Assembly: GCF_014066305.1 (NCBI RefSeq)
Contig: NW_023501086.1
Span: 186,001 to 250,000 of the forward strand
Length of the DNA stretch: 64,000 nucleotides
Direction: 5' to 3'
DNA from: Letharia columbiana
Taxonomy: Eukaryota > Ascomycota > Lecanoromycetes > Lecanorales > Parmeliaceae
In this document: one piece after another, positions 37,985 through 49,852 of the stretch
How the letters are laid out: the number at the start of each line of letters is the position of its first letter
Position numbering within the stretch: the stretch's first letter is position 1
The notes under the pieces: model-generated
Database searches by the model: none
What the model was told of the DNA's origin: nothing
What the model saw: only the letters and a program-made list of their open reading frames with translations
Made by a program: the position numbers and the translations under genes

Positions 37985-40190
37985 TAATCGAAAAGATAAA
38001 ATATAATATAGAATATTAATCTATTATATTATACTCTAATATAGTATAAAATATTAATATTTATATAATTTCATATCTAATATAATATAAGATCTTAGCG
38101 AAATATTCTACGATATAATATATCTATAATATTATATTATAGAATAATATATATATAAGATATTCTATTAGAATTTCTATATTTAAAAGTATAAGTAGCT
38201 ATTCTAATTATTATTCTAGTTAATTATAACTATTACTATTATAGCTATTACTATTATAACTATTACTATTATAGCTATTATTATTATAACTATTATTATT
38301 ATAACTATTACTATTATAACTATTTCTATTATAGCTATTATATAATAGTAAATTATTTAAATAATAAATAATAATAATTATAATAGTAATAGTAATTAAA
38401 ATATTAGATATATAATATATAGAACGAATAAATTAATTCTTTAAAATCTCTTCGAGATTAGATTTTAAATATAGTATAAAATTAAATAATTAAAGAATAC
38501 GATAACTAAAATACGTAAAGACTATATTTCGATAATAGTTATAATAGTAATAGTTATAATAGTAAGTAATAATTATAATAATAATAGTTATAATAGTAAT
38601 AGCTATAATAATAATAGTTATAATAATAATAGTTATAATAATATTAAGAAATTATTATAATTTAACTTATATATATATATAATATAAAAAATATTTATTA
38701 ATTTATATAATTTATAAATATATATATATACGACGCTAAGTCTACGCTAGTAACTTTATAAGTATCTTTAAAATATCTTATAATAATATATTAGACGTTT
38801 ATATAATTATTAAGAAATTATTATAATTTAACTTATATATATATAATATAAAAGATATTTATTAATCTATATAGTTTATAAATATATATATATACGACGT
38901 TAAGTTTACGCTAGTAGCTTTATAAGTATTTCTAAGATATTTTATAATAAATAGTAAGTAATAATTATAATAATAGTAGTTATAATAATAATAGTTATAA
39001 TAATAATAATTATAATAATAATAGTTATAATAATAATAGTTATAATAATAATAATTATAATAGTATATCTACTAGTCGAAAAGATATAATATAAAATAAG
39101 ATATTAATCTATTATATTATACTCTAATATAATATAAGTTATTAAGATTTATATAATTTTATATATAATATAATATAAAATCTTAATAGAATATTTTACG
39201 ATATAGTATATCTATAATATTATACTATAAAATAATATATATATAAGATATCTCGACTAAAATTTCTATATTTAGATATATTTATTCGATAAATTCGATA
39301 TAATAGCTATTACTATTATAGTTATTACTATTATAACTATCTATTATAACTACTTTTATTATAGCTACTATTATTAATATCTACTACTATTATAGCTACT
39401 ACTATTTATTATTAAAATAGTTTACTATTATATAATAGCTATAATAATAATAGTTATAATAGTAATAGCTATAATAGTAATAGCTATAATAGAAGTAATT
39501 ATAATAAAAGTAGTTATAATAGAGATAATTATAATAGAGATAGTTATAATAGTAATAGTTATAATAGTAATAGCTATAATAATAGTAGCTATAATAGTAA
39601 TAGTTATAATAGTAATAGTTATAATAGATAATAATAATAGTTATAATTAACTAGAATAATAATTAAAATAGCTACTTATACTTCTAAATATAGAAATCTT
39701 AATAGAAATCTTTTATATATATATTATTTCATAGTATAATATTATAGATATATTATATTATAAAATATTTCGTTAAGATCTCGAATCTATATTAGAAAAA
39801 TAATATAATATTCGATTTTATTTATACTATACTCGAGTACGATATAGTATTACTTAATATAGAATATTCTATAAAATATTTTATATCTTTTCGACTAGTA
39901 AGTATATCGAATAAGAGTAGATATAATTAATCGTTAACTAGAATAATAATTAAAATAGCTACTTTATACTTTTAAATATAGAAATCTTAACGAGATATCT
40001 TATATATATACTATTTTATAATATAATATTATAGATATATTATATCGTAAGATATTTTATTAAGATTTCGAATTTATATTAGAAAAATAAAATAATATTC
40101 GACTCTATTTATATTATACTCGAATACGATATAATATTACTTAATATAAAATATTCTATAGAATATATTATATCTTTTCGATTAGTAGAC
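37985..40190. repeat. Inverted cluster of family C repeats with microsatellites
   Basis: Family C copies lie at 37985-38215 (+), 39066-39290 (+), 39640-39905 (-) and 39940-40190 (-), so the cluster is roughly palindromic. Between them are arrays of CTATTACTATTATAG on one strand or its complement (38215-38350, 38525-38645, 38945-39065, 39300-39420, 39425-39640). Outer ends begin near ATTAATCGAAAAGATA and end TATCTTTTCGATTAGTAG. This fits LTRs or terminal inverted repeats of compact elements inserted in opposite directions, or a foldback element. No coding trace is seen. Confidence 0.6.
38643..38952 (+). repeat. About 145-bp direct repeat, two copies
   Basis: ATTAAGAAATTATTATAATT occurs at 38643 and 38809, each followed by a near-identical stretch ending with TACGACGYTAAGTYTACGCT, AGTARCTTTATAAGTAT and a TTATAATAA tail. 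Spacing is 166 bp. It sits inside the inverted cluster and may be an internal duplication or a pair of short LTRs. Confidence 0.7.
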
Positions 40191-43100
40191 TTAATATACT
40201 TATTTCTTAATTATTTAAAGTATTAAAAAGACTATAAATACTTTAAATAGTACTCTTTCGAATATACTTACTTCGCTTAGAGAGTCTTTTATCTTATAAA
40301 GAAGTTATATATAGAGAAGCTTATAGATAATATTTTAATAATATTAGCTATTTCTTTTAATTCGCTAGCTATATAAATAATCTAATATCTTATTTATCTC
40401 TTAACTACTATTTATCGAATTCGATTCGCTTTAAAATTAAATTATTTATTTAATAAGCTTATTTAAAAATATAATAACTTAACTTAATATTTTATTAAAG
40501 TCTCTATTAGCGCGTTTCTTTAAATTTATTTACTAATATAAATAAAATAAATAAGTTAATCTTAATTATAATATTAGAACTAATATAAATATAATATTAA
40601 TATAGATATTTTAAATAAAATAACTAAGATATCGAATTATATAGATAGAAGAGAGATATTAAATAATAGATAAATATCTTTATTAAGATACGCTAGGCTC
40701 GAATAGATTAGAGAGCTAAGTAATATATTAAGAATATAAAATACGCTCGTAATAATTATAGTATATTTAAATTTTAATTTCTTCTATTACTCTAAAATTA
40801 AAAGATTCGCTAAATTATTAAAAGAAGCTTTATAAAAATTAAAATAAGATTATAATTCGAATAATAATTAGAAGATTTATTATTTTTTCTATATTACTAA
40901 AACTATTTATATTTATTCTTATTATCTAAATTCTTAATCTTAAATTTTATTACTTAATTAAATATATTTTTATTTAATTAATTTATTCGCTTAGCTCTTT
41001 ATAATTAACTACTTATATTAATATCTTAATAACTTTAAAATATTCTTTTAAACGCTTTTTAATAGATTTTTATCTATAATTTCTTCTTAATATTAATCTT
41101 TTAATTTAATTTTTTTAATTTTATATTATTATAATTTAGATATAAAAGTAGAGCTTATTTATATAGATAATCTAAATCTAATTAAACTCGATTATAATAA
41201 ATAATTAATTTTTTATAAATCGCTTTAAAAGCTTTAAAAAGTTCTTTTTTCTAAAAAAATTCTCTTTCTTCTTAATTTTTCGAGTTCTTTATTTATATAA
41301 TTAAATAAATAATTATAAATATTAAATATATAATAAATTATAGTCTTCTTTTCTCTACTTATTAATTTTATAAATTTATAAAAAAATTAAATAAGCTAAA
41401 TTAAACATTAAATCTATTAAGAATTAATTAAAAATTATTTAAACGTCTAGACTATAGTTTCTATTTATAATTAATTTTTAATTTTTAATCTTAAATAAAT
41501 AGTTAATCTATTTTTTAAAAAGTGTATAGTATTGATATAAAGAAGTAAAACGCGAATTAATATCTAATAAGTTAAATCTACGAGTCTTAATATTCTAAAA
41601 GAGTTTAAAAGAATATTTTTAATAATATTATTTCTCTTTAAAAGATTAACGTTTATTTAATATTAAAATATCTTTATTTTAAAATCGTTTAATTTATAAT
41701 ATAAAAAAATCTCTTTATATTAATCGCTAATATTAATATATATAATAATTTTTTAAATTTAAATATAATTAATAATATAATAATTAAAATAATAATAAGA
41801 AATATTATATTTTTATTAGAGTTATTAATAGATTAATTATATTTATCTAAACTTAATTTTTATTTTCTTTATTATTTTAACTTTTTTAAAAAAATTTATT
41901 TATTAAAATAACTTTAATATTATCTAGAAGTTCTTTTAAGATTAATTAAATAATATATATTATATAGAAAATATATTATAAATAATTTAAGAACTTAAAT
42001 TCTTTAATATTAAGCGAGTTATTTATTATAAAAATAAAAAGATAAATAATTAAATCTTTAAAGAGTATATTATTATTATTAGCGTTATTAATTATAAGTT
42101 TAAATATATAAATTTTAATCTTATATTTCTTAAGAATTAGATTAATAATACTTATAAGTTTTTAGCTAATATATTTATCTTCGATATATTTAAAATCTAT
42201 AAGAATCTTATATTATTACTAATTAATATTAATAAAAAAAATTAGAATTATTATAAATAATTAACGATTATAAAGTAATTAATAATTTAAAATTAAAAAG
42301 ACTTTAGTATTATCGATTAGTAAATTCTTTAATAATTCTAACTCTAACTTTATAGTTTTTTTTATTAATTAATTCTTTATAATAAATATTAATTTTAATT
42401 ATATATTAAGATTAAGATAGCGTAAAAATCGTAATATTTTAAAATTATTAGCGATTATAAATAAATATTAATATTTATAATCTAGCGATAAAATTATTTA
42501 AAGAAATTTTTATATATAAGCTTTTAATTTTCTAGTATTATAATTTTTTTTTAATATAATTTTTTCTAAAGTAAATAGTAAGCTAGATTTTTTATTTTTT
42601 ATTTTATTTATTAATAATCTATATCGTCTAATTTAAAAATATATCTAATTTCTATAATTATCGATTAAATTCGTTAATTATAAATTACTTAAATTAGATT
42701 TCTTAATATATCTTTTAAACTTAATATATATTATTATATTACTTATTTTATAATCTATAAATAAATAAATTAAAATCTTATTATAGTAATAATAAATAAT
42801 ATATAACTCTTTAAAATTAGTAAATATATATTTATTAAATTATATTTACTTCTAGAATTTTCTAATATCTAAGTCTTAATAAATAAATTAATAATTATTA
42901 TTAAGTTTAAACTAATTTTATATAACTTATACTATCTTTATTTACTATTATATTTATATTTATTTTTTATTAATATTAAAAAGAAAGTAAGATTTATTAT
43001 TATTTTTATATTGAAATATATTTATTAATATCTTATATTAAGTATTATTAATTAAAAAGCTAGATTTATACTAAATAAAGATTAAATAATATCTTAAAAT

Positions 43101-43563
43101 TAAGATATTTAAAGAGAAATTAAAAGAAATATATAAATAAATAAAATATTAAAAATAAAATGAAATTAATATTTAATATATAAATTCTATCTTCTTATTA
43201 TAATAGAATTTTATATCGCTTTAATAATATATCGCTATATTATTTTTAATATTTTAAATTAAAGATTAATTCTTTCTAATTAATATTATAATTAATAATT
43301 ATATATTTAAAAGTATATAATAACGCTAATATAGAATTAATATTTAATTTAATTAATTTAAAACTCTAATTAGTCTAGCTATTAACGCTTCTCTACTTAA
43401 TATAATATATATTTAATTTACTTTAATATTACTTATTTATCGCTATACTATTTTAAATATTAAAATTAAAAATTATATTTTTTAATTAGTATTTTAATTA
43501 TTAGTTATATTAATAAGAGTATATATTAATATTTTAAAATTATTAAATTAATTTTATTAGATA
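40191..43563. other. RIP-degraded DNA, origin not identified
   Basis: AT-rich with some stop-poor minus-strand segments between about 41500 and 43500, so likely a former coding element. I see no RT box, zinc knuckle or integrase signature that I trust. It contains a reversed family B repeat at 40572-40755 and is the left flank of the compact LTR element. The same dead element may continue beyond 44717. Confidence 0.4.
40572..40755 (-). repeat. Repeat family B, copy 3
   Basis: Begins TATTAGAACTAATATAAATA and ends AAATACGCTCGTAATA, the reverse of copies 2 and 4. It shares TAAGATACGCTAGRCTCGAA with copy 1. Confidence 0.6.
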
Positions 43564-43568
43564 TTAAT
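43564..43568. repeat. Target-site duplication TTAAT, left
   Basis: Identical to 44713-44717 across the compact LTR element. Confidence 0.75.
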
Positions 43569-43721
43569 TATTACGAATTTCTTTACTAGACGTCTCGATT
43601 AAGCTTAGTACCTTGATACTATAAAGACTTCTTCTACTATAGATCTATATACTTTATTATTATTATATTACACACATATATTATTCATATATATGATTTC
43701 ACTTAGAATATTTCCTTAATA
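43569..43721 (+). repeat. 5' LTR of the compact element, RIPed over most of its length
   Basis: Begins TATTACGAATTTC where the 3' LTR has TGTTACGGATTCC. Nearly all differences in the first 120 bases are C-to-T or G-to-A in this copy. From about 43690 on, this copy is the less mutated one (ATGATTTC versus ATAATTTC, TTTCC versus TTTTC), so RIP stops abruptly inside the LTR. Confidence 0.8.
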
Positions 43722-43977
43722 ATAATAGTAATACCTCGATCAATTCAGGCCTAGCACTAACTGTCCTCGTTACATCCTCACCTATTCAGTGTCTATAATA
43801 TCAAGAGGCCCCTATAACACTCATCAACCGGAGAAATCTATAGAGAATACCACTCCCACCGAGTGTAGTATCTCCAATATCTCTTAGACGCCTACCTCGC
43901 CTTTATCCAGCACCTAATCAAATCCTACAAACACTCGTCTACAGCGATCCTTTCACTAGGCCATTCGTTCTACCACC

Positions 43978-44481
43978 ATGGCATACAATAGCCACATTTC
44001 TAGCCCTATGCCGGGTTTCACAGTCAAGCAGACCACATCCTTACAGGCCATAATCAATGCATCCGTCAAAGCAGCAATTAAACAGGCTATCAGTCAGGCT
44101 ATAACAGCCTTCGAGACCAGACAGATTGTTACTCAGGAACAGTCAATTGTGAAGAAAACTGCGGAGAAAACTGCGGAGAAAACTGCGGAGAAATCTACGG
44201 AGAAATCTACGGAGAAGACTACGGAGGAGAAAAGCATCGCCAGCAGTCCTATTCAAGCCGGCACACTCTCCACTATTCCACACCAGGCTACTATGCATTA
44301 TTGCGGAGAGTCTCCCATTCGCCTCAGTAACGCTCCACTTCTCGCCTCTCTTCTCGCCTCTCTTCTCGCCTCTCTTCCTCGTCTCTCTTCTCGCCTCTCT
44401 ACCCGGCTACATTCACTACGCGGGAGGTATGGAGGCTATAGGCCAAGGATAGGTGTTTCAGAGAAGATCCAGGAGAAGTAG
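43978..44481 (+). CDS. 167-aa low-complexity protein in compact LTR element
   Basis: The only intact, ATG-started frame of this size in the window. The context before the start is ACCACCATGG, a good eukaryotic initiation context. Residues 1-50 are mixed, with an alanine/isoleucine-rich probably helical stretch (QAIINASVKAAIKQAISQAI). Residues 60-87 are KTAEK/STEK repeats coded by a 12-bp minisatellite; then comes an LSTIPHQ motif (about 98-104), followed by LASL repeats (about 123-134) and a basic tail. The AEK repeats and LSTIPHQ resemble the family A frame. The helical N-terminus could be a gag relic, but there is no zinc knuckle, protease or RT. Function is unknown; that it has escaped RIP argues for recent insertion, not necessarily selection. 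Confidence 0.55.
   Translation: MAYNSHISSPMPGFTVKQTTSLQAIINASVKAAIKQAISQAITAFETRQIVTQEQSIVKKTAEKTAEKTAEKSTEKSTEKTTEEKSIASSPIQAGTLSTIPHQATMHYCGESPIRLSNAPLLASLLASLLASLPRLSSRLSTRLHSLRGRYGGYRPRIGVSEKIQEK
44155..44229 (+). repeat. 12-bp minisatellite (ACTGCGGAGAAA)n
   Basis: About six in-frame units (three ACTGCGGAGAAA, then TCTACGGAGAAA and ACTACGGAGGAG variants). The same core, TGCGGAGAACAC, repeats in the family A arrays. At 12 bp it keeps the reading frame. Confidence 0.9.
44338..44401 (+). repeat. 12-bp minisatellite (TTCTCGCCTCTC)n
   Basis: About five in-frame units coding Leu-Ala-Ser-Leu repeats, one slightly altered (TTCCTCGTCTCTC, with one extra base that shifts the frame after it). Not found in family A. 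Confidence 0.85.
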
Positions 44482-44559
44482 GCCCACGGTATATGATGTA
44501 TCTCTGGTATCTTCATGTCTGCAGCGAGGACGCTATCATTTTTCTTCTTCGGTGGCATT

Positions 44560-44712
44560 TGTTACGGATTCCTCCACTAGGCGTCCCGATTGAGCTTAGT
44601 GCCTTGGCACTGCAGAGACTTCTTCCACTGCAGGCCTACATAGTTCATTATTATCACACTACACACATATATTATTCATGCATATAATTTCACTTAGAAC
44701 ATTTTCTTAATA
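44560..44712 (+). repeat. 3' LTR of the compact element, largely unRIPed
   Basis: Begins TGTTACGGATTCCTCC and ends TTTTCTTAATA. Contains GCACTGCAGAGACTTCTTCC and CACTACACACATATATTA. The last few bases show single transitions relative to the 5' LTR. Confidence 0.8.
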
Positions 44713-44717
44713 TTAAT

Positions 44718-46620
44718 ATAGAATTAAAATTTAATTTAGACGCTTTAATAATTTAATTAGCTAGATTAATTACTATCTAAATCTTCTATATATAAAAATT
44801 AAATCTTTTATTATATTAAGATTATTTTTAAATCTCGAGATCTTTCTTATTAATATATCTCTCTCTTATTTAAATAATATTATAATATTTTTTACTTAGA
44901 TATTAAACTATTAAAGTATTATATTCTTTACTTTTAATTAAGAGATCTTATCTTTAAATTAATATTTTTAATCTTATAAAAATAATAATAGATTTATTAT
45001 AAACGAAGGCGAAAAAGAAATAATATCTTCTTTTATCTTTATAATAGAAAAAGAGAAGAGAGTAAATAAATTAATTATAAGCTATAAATAATCTAATATC
45101 TAAAAATAACGAATTAATAAAGTTATAATATTAAAATAAAGAGTTTTTTTATAATTAGTAAATATAAGATTAAATAGAAATTAGTTAAATTAATAAGATT
45201 ATCTTTAATAAATATATCGCGTATATAAAGAATATCGAAATATATATAATATAAGAGAGAGCGTATATATATAATTATAAATATTTAAAATATATTTTAA
45301 ATTATAAAAAGAAGCGTTTATATATAGCTTTACGATATATATTAATAAAAAAAAGTTAATCTCTTTTTCTAATTAGCTTTCTAATTAATATTTAAACCTA
45401 ATCTATCTTTAAATAATATTTTATTTTAATAAGATTTTAATTATATAATATTAGTTAACTCGATAATAGATATTTAATATTATTCTTTTCTAATTTATTC
45501 TCTTCTTTTTTAAAAATTCTTTTTATTATTATAGTATTTATATTATAATATATTTATTTATTATAATATTATCTATATTTAGAGAAAATAAAATTATTTT
45601 CTCTATATTCTATAGTTAAATTAGATTAATAATATTATTTTTATAAAGTAAGTATATATTTAATAGCGATATATTTTTTAATATAATAATTAATTATAAT
45701 ATTAATTATAATTCGTTAATATATAATATTATTATCTATTAAAGCTATTAATTTAATAATTATAAAATTTTATAAAATTCTTAATTATTAATTACTAATC
45801 TAGACTTATCTAAATTATTAAAGCGAAATAAAGATAAGACTTTATAAAGATAAAAATTAGAAAATTATATATAAAGTTTAAGAAGTATAATTATAAATAA
45901 GAAAAGTATATAATTATATTAATTATATATATCTAAGTTAAGTAGTAAGTTAATTATACGCGCTAATTATATTATTATTAATTAGATTTTAAAACTTATA
46001 TATTAAAAAAAAATCCGCGAATTATAAAAATTAATAAATTTAATTATTTTTTAAATTATATTTATTTAAATAATAAAGAAGATCTTAATTTATATAATAT
46101 TAAATTCGATTAATTCGCTTCGAATTTAAATTTTTATATTAATTATACTTTAAAAAGTTATAAAGATAAAATTAGCGAGTAATTTTAATAATATAACTTA
46201 CTCTCTAATAATTAGAAATAAAGAAAATTATTAATTAATATCTAGCGGCTTAATTATATATATTTTATATAAAAAGAATTACTTTATAATTAAAAGATAT
46301 ATAGCTTTTTAAATAATTATAATAAGATATAAATTTATAAATAATAATATAATATTATTAAAGTCTAGACGTAGTTTTTATAAAAAAAAATATATAATAA
46401 ATAAAAGAAGAATTATTCTAAGTTAAGAATAAGATATTCTAATTATTATTCTATTTATTACGCTTAATTAATAATATTTAGCTATTATACTTAATTTAAT
46501 AACTTTATATATTTTATATTTATAGAATAAAACTTTTTAAATCGATTTAAATATAGATATATATTTATAAAGATACTTCTACTTTAATAAAAGAGATTTT
46601 TTATTTTAAAATCTATATTA
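44718..46620. other. RIP-degraded DNA, nothing identified
   Basis: AT-rich right flank of the compact LTR element. Likely the continuation of the element split by that insertion. No domain recognised. Confidence 0.4.
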
Positions 46621-47090
46621 AATTAAAGATTATATTTCTATATTCGATAGCTTTAATTTTTAAAATTATTATTAATATCGCCATTAAATTCGTAAAGTAC
46701 TAGTACGTCTTTCTTATTAATAAGTATTTTTATATTCGATAGCTTTAGTTCTTATAATTATTATTAATATTTTAATTAAATTCGTATAGTAATAATATAT
46801 CTTTCTTATTAATAGATATCTCTATATTCGATAGTTTTAATTCTTATAACTATTATTAATATTACGATTAAATTTATATAATAATAATATATCTTTCTTA
46901 TTAATAGATATCTCTATATTCGATAGTTTTAATTCTTATAACTATTATTAATATTACGATTAAATCTATATAATAATAATATATCTTTCTTATTAATAAA
47001 TATCTCTATATTTAATAACTTTAATTATTATTATTATTATTTATATCGCGATTAAATTTATATAATAATAATACGTCTTTCTAATTAGCG
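46621..47090 (+). repeat. 92-bp tandem repeat, five units
   Basis: The landmark TATTCGATAG, or its RIPed form TATTTAATAA, falls at 46641, 46733, 46825, 46917 and 47009, an exact 92-bp period. Units share TATTATTAATATYRCGATTA and a CTTTCTTATTAATAR end. Units 3 and 4 are almost identical; units 1 and 5 are more diverged. As 92 is not a multiple of three, it is not a coding repeat. Confidence 0.9.
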
Positions 47091-48318
47091 AATATATTAA
47101 TAATTATAAATAGTTAAAATACGATAGAAAATAATAGATAACTCTTAATAATATTTAATTTTAAATCTATAGTTTCTTTATCTTATTTAAAAATAAAGAT
47201 ATTTAGATCTAGAATTTAAAATAAATAAATTTTAATATATAATTATTAAATATTTAGATATAAATCTTCTAATATTTCTCGCTAAATATTTAATATTTAA
47301 AAAAATATTAATCTTTAATTATACTTATATAAATCTTTTAAAAAAAGTTATATATTAATAAAAAGTCTTAATTTATATTAATTATAATTATAAAGATAAT
47401 TATAATTATAATTTTAATTATAATTAGATATTTAAATTATAAGACTTATTACTAGCTAGTAAATAAGAGATTTAAATATTATTAATTATTCTATTTAATA
47501 TCTTATTTATAATAAAAATATAGAGTTATTTTTTAAAAGCGAATTTTTAAAGATAATAATTAAATAATATAATATATATATATAATATAAGATTTTATAA
47601 ACTATACGCTAAAAGAGAAATTTTAAAATTATAAAATTAATTAAAATTTAATAGCGATAAATCTCGCGTAAAGTTTAAGCTATAGCTCGTATTAATTATA
47701 TATAATAAATATAATAATAATTAAAAAAATATATTATTTAGTTTTTATTAATATTTTAATATTATTAAAATAAAAGTAATATCTATTAAAGTAATAATAA
47801 TATTTATTAAAATAATAATAATATCTAATAAACGCTTTATTATAACGCTTTTAAATAGATTATTATCGCGTATAATTTAAAATAATATTAATTTTTTCGA
47901 AGAGCTATTAATAATAGATTAAATATATATAAATTAAGCTCTTCGCGCGATCTATCTATATATTAATTTAAAATTATTAATAAATAAAAAATAAATATAT
48001 AACTTAATATTTATATTATATTTTAAATATTATTATAATAATATTAGATTATTTAAATAAAAGTCTAATATATAAAGAAGATAGTTTTATAATAAGAAAA
48101 GTTAATATAAAAAAAAAGTCTTAAAAAGAAGAAAAAGCTTAGATATCTATCGCGTATATTAAATATTTAAATTATTTTATATTATTTAATTTAATTTAAA
48201 TATTAATAAATAACGCGTTTTCTTTTTAATTTTAAAGATATAAATTTAAATAAATTATATTTATTAAGCGTTATTATTTAATATAATCTTATCTATTTTT
48301 ATTATATTTATAATTATA
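47091..48318. other. RIP-degraded DNA, nothing identified
   Basis: AT-rich. GAAGAGCT at about 47900 and AGCTCTTCGCGCGATC at about 47938 form an imperfect inverted pair. No coding trace that I can name. Ends at the right terminus of family A copy 3. Confidence 0.45.
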
Positions 48319-49099
48319 AGTAAAGGCCTATGAATTAAATTTATGGAGTTGGATTTTTCTAAGTTAAATCGAATTTTAGCCCTAGCCCTAAGTCAAATCG
48401 AACTCTGATCGCTTGCTGTGCGTTTTTGACCTACATACAGATATATATGTGCGGAGAGAGGCGCGCTAAGGCCTAATTAGGAAGCTGTATCGAGTATGTA
48501 GGATTGATCCGTAATAATTGCCCATAAAAAACAGAGAAAGGCCATGTCCTTATGGTAAGAAGTATCGAAATACCGGAAAGAAATGGAGACAATATGCCAA
48601 TTAGTGGTGTGAATCCCACATTATCTCCTGCCGCAGTGAAATCTTTCGAATAATGAAATAGCTGTCAGAGCAAGACATCGAACGGTTTCAATTCGTCCAA
48701 ATATGCATCGTCCGATGTTTCTCCTGCAGAGGCCGCAGTAATGTACCATATTAATGCAGTGGGGATGACAGGCCAAATTGCAGTGGTGTTCTCCGCTTAC
48801 TGAGTGATGATTTGATGTGGAACCGTGGAGAGCATATGACGTGGGATCTTGGAGAGCTGAGCCGTGTTCTTGACGATGGTGGCCTTATTGCCGCTTGGTT
48901 TCTCCGCAGTGTTCTCCGCATTTGCCTGTTGTAGTTCCTCCTCTTACTCCTTAATGCAGTGGGGATAACAGGCCAAGTTGTAGTGGTGTTCTCCGCTTGC
49001 TGAGTGATGATTTGATATGGAACCGTGGAGAGTATATGACGTGGGATCTTGGAGAGCTGAGCCGTGTTCTTGACGATGGTAGCCTTGTTGCCGCTTGGT

Positions 49100-49150
49100 T
49101 TCTCCGCAGTGTTCTCCGTAGTGTTCTCCGCAGTGTTCTCCGCATTTGCC
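49100..49150 (-). repeat. 12-bp minisatellite (GTGTTCTCCGCA)n in family A copy 3
   Basis: Four consecutive units (TCTCCGCAGTGTTCTCCGTA and so on), the reverse complement of TGCGGAGAACAC. The compact LTR element array at 44155-44229 uses the same core. Confidence 0.85.
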
Positions 49151-49378
49151 TGTTGTAGTTCCTCCTCTTGCTCCTCGTCTTGTAGAGTATCAGACTGAGT
49201 GGCTAGCTGAGTGGCTGACTGAGTGGATGAATGATATGACGTGGGATCTTGGAGAGCTGAGCCGTGTTCTTAACGATGGTGGCCTTGTTGCCGCTTGGTT
49301 TCTCCGCAGTGTTCTCCGCATTTGCCTATTGTAGTTCCTCCTCTTACTCCTCGTCTTGTAGAGTATCAGACTGAGTAG

Positions 49379-49798
49379 CTAGCTGAGTGGCTGACTGAGT
49401 GGATGACTGATATAACTTGGGATCTTGGAGAGCTGAGCCGTGTTCTTGACGATGGTGGCTTTATTGCCGCTTGGTTTCTCCGCAGTGTTCTCCGCATTCG
49501 CCTGCTGTATTGACTTCTCTTGCACTGGCTGAGTGGATTGGTGTGAGATCGTGGAGAGTAGGCCTGTTGTGTCACTGCTGCTGATGACTGTCTCCGCAAT
49601 GTTCTCCGCAGTGTTCTCCGTATTCGCCTGTTGTATTGACTTCTCTTGCACTGGCTGAGTGGATTGGTGTGAGATCGTGGAGAGTAGGCCTGTTGTGTTA
49701 CTGCTGCTGATGACTGTCTCCGCAATGTTCTCCGCATTCGCCTGTTGTAGATCCTCCTCTTGTTTAACTGAGTGCGAGGGTACCGAGGGTAAATGTGT
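49379..49798 (-). pseudogene. Open frame with 42-residue repeats, family A copy 3
   Basis: A 139-codon frame, stop to stop, with no early ATG (first possible non-ATG start GTG at 49651). It contains two copies of a 126-bp (42-codon) repeat, located by GTGGAGAGTAGG at 49551 and 49677. Each repeat carries LLSTISHQS, QEKSIQQAN and ENIAETVISSS segments. It ends after LSKIPSYISHPLSQPLS. The frame matches that of copy 2. A longer alternative frame (49366-49737) is an arginine-rich shadow. The repeat being a multiple of three, with mostly synonymous or mild changes, hints at coding history. Confidence 0.4.
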
Positions 49799-49804
49799 TC
49801 ATAT

Positions 49805-49852
49805 TGGTGGAATTGGTAGAATTGGTAGAATTGGTAGAATTGGTAGAATGGT
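49805..49852 (-). repeat. 9-bp minisatellite, family A copy 3
   Basis: About five GAATTGGTA units, at the same place as in the other family A copies. Confidence 0.85.

Larger units (their letters stand above)
43569..44712 (+). mobile_element. Compact LTR element (TRIM-like) carrying a 167-codon ORF
   Basis: Two 153-bp direct repeats (43569-43721 and 44560-44712) flank 838 bp. The five bases on each side are TTAAT (43564-43568 and 44713-44717), an exact target-site duplication that marks retrotransposon-type integration. The intact LTR starts TGTTACGGATTCC. There is no room for, and no trace of, reverse transcriptase or integrase, so it is non-autonomous. The interior is unRIPed and holds one ORF. 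I could not assign a primer binding site; the stretch before the 3' LTR is not a clean polypurine tract. Confidence 0.8.

Noticed and set aside
44493..44687. 64-codon plus-strand frame after the compact element ORF
   Set aside because: It runs into the 3' LTR and shows no composition or context of a gene.
49366..49737. 123-codon arginine-rich minus-strand frame in family A copy 3
   Set aside because: It is the +1 shadow of the QEE/AEN frame (49379-49798), which is shared with copy 2 and resembles the compact element ORF. Arg-rich MRRTLRR text simply reflects ATGCGGAGAACACTGCGG.
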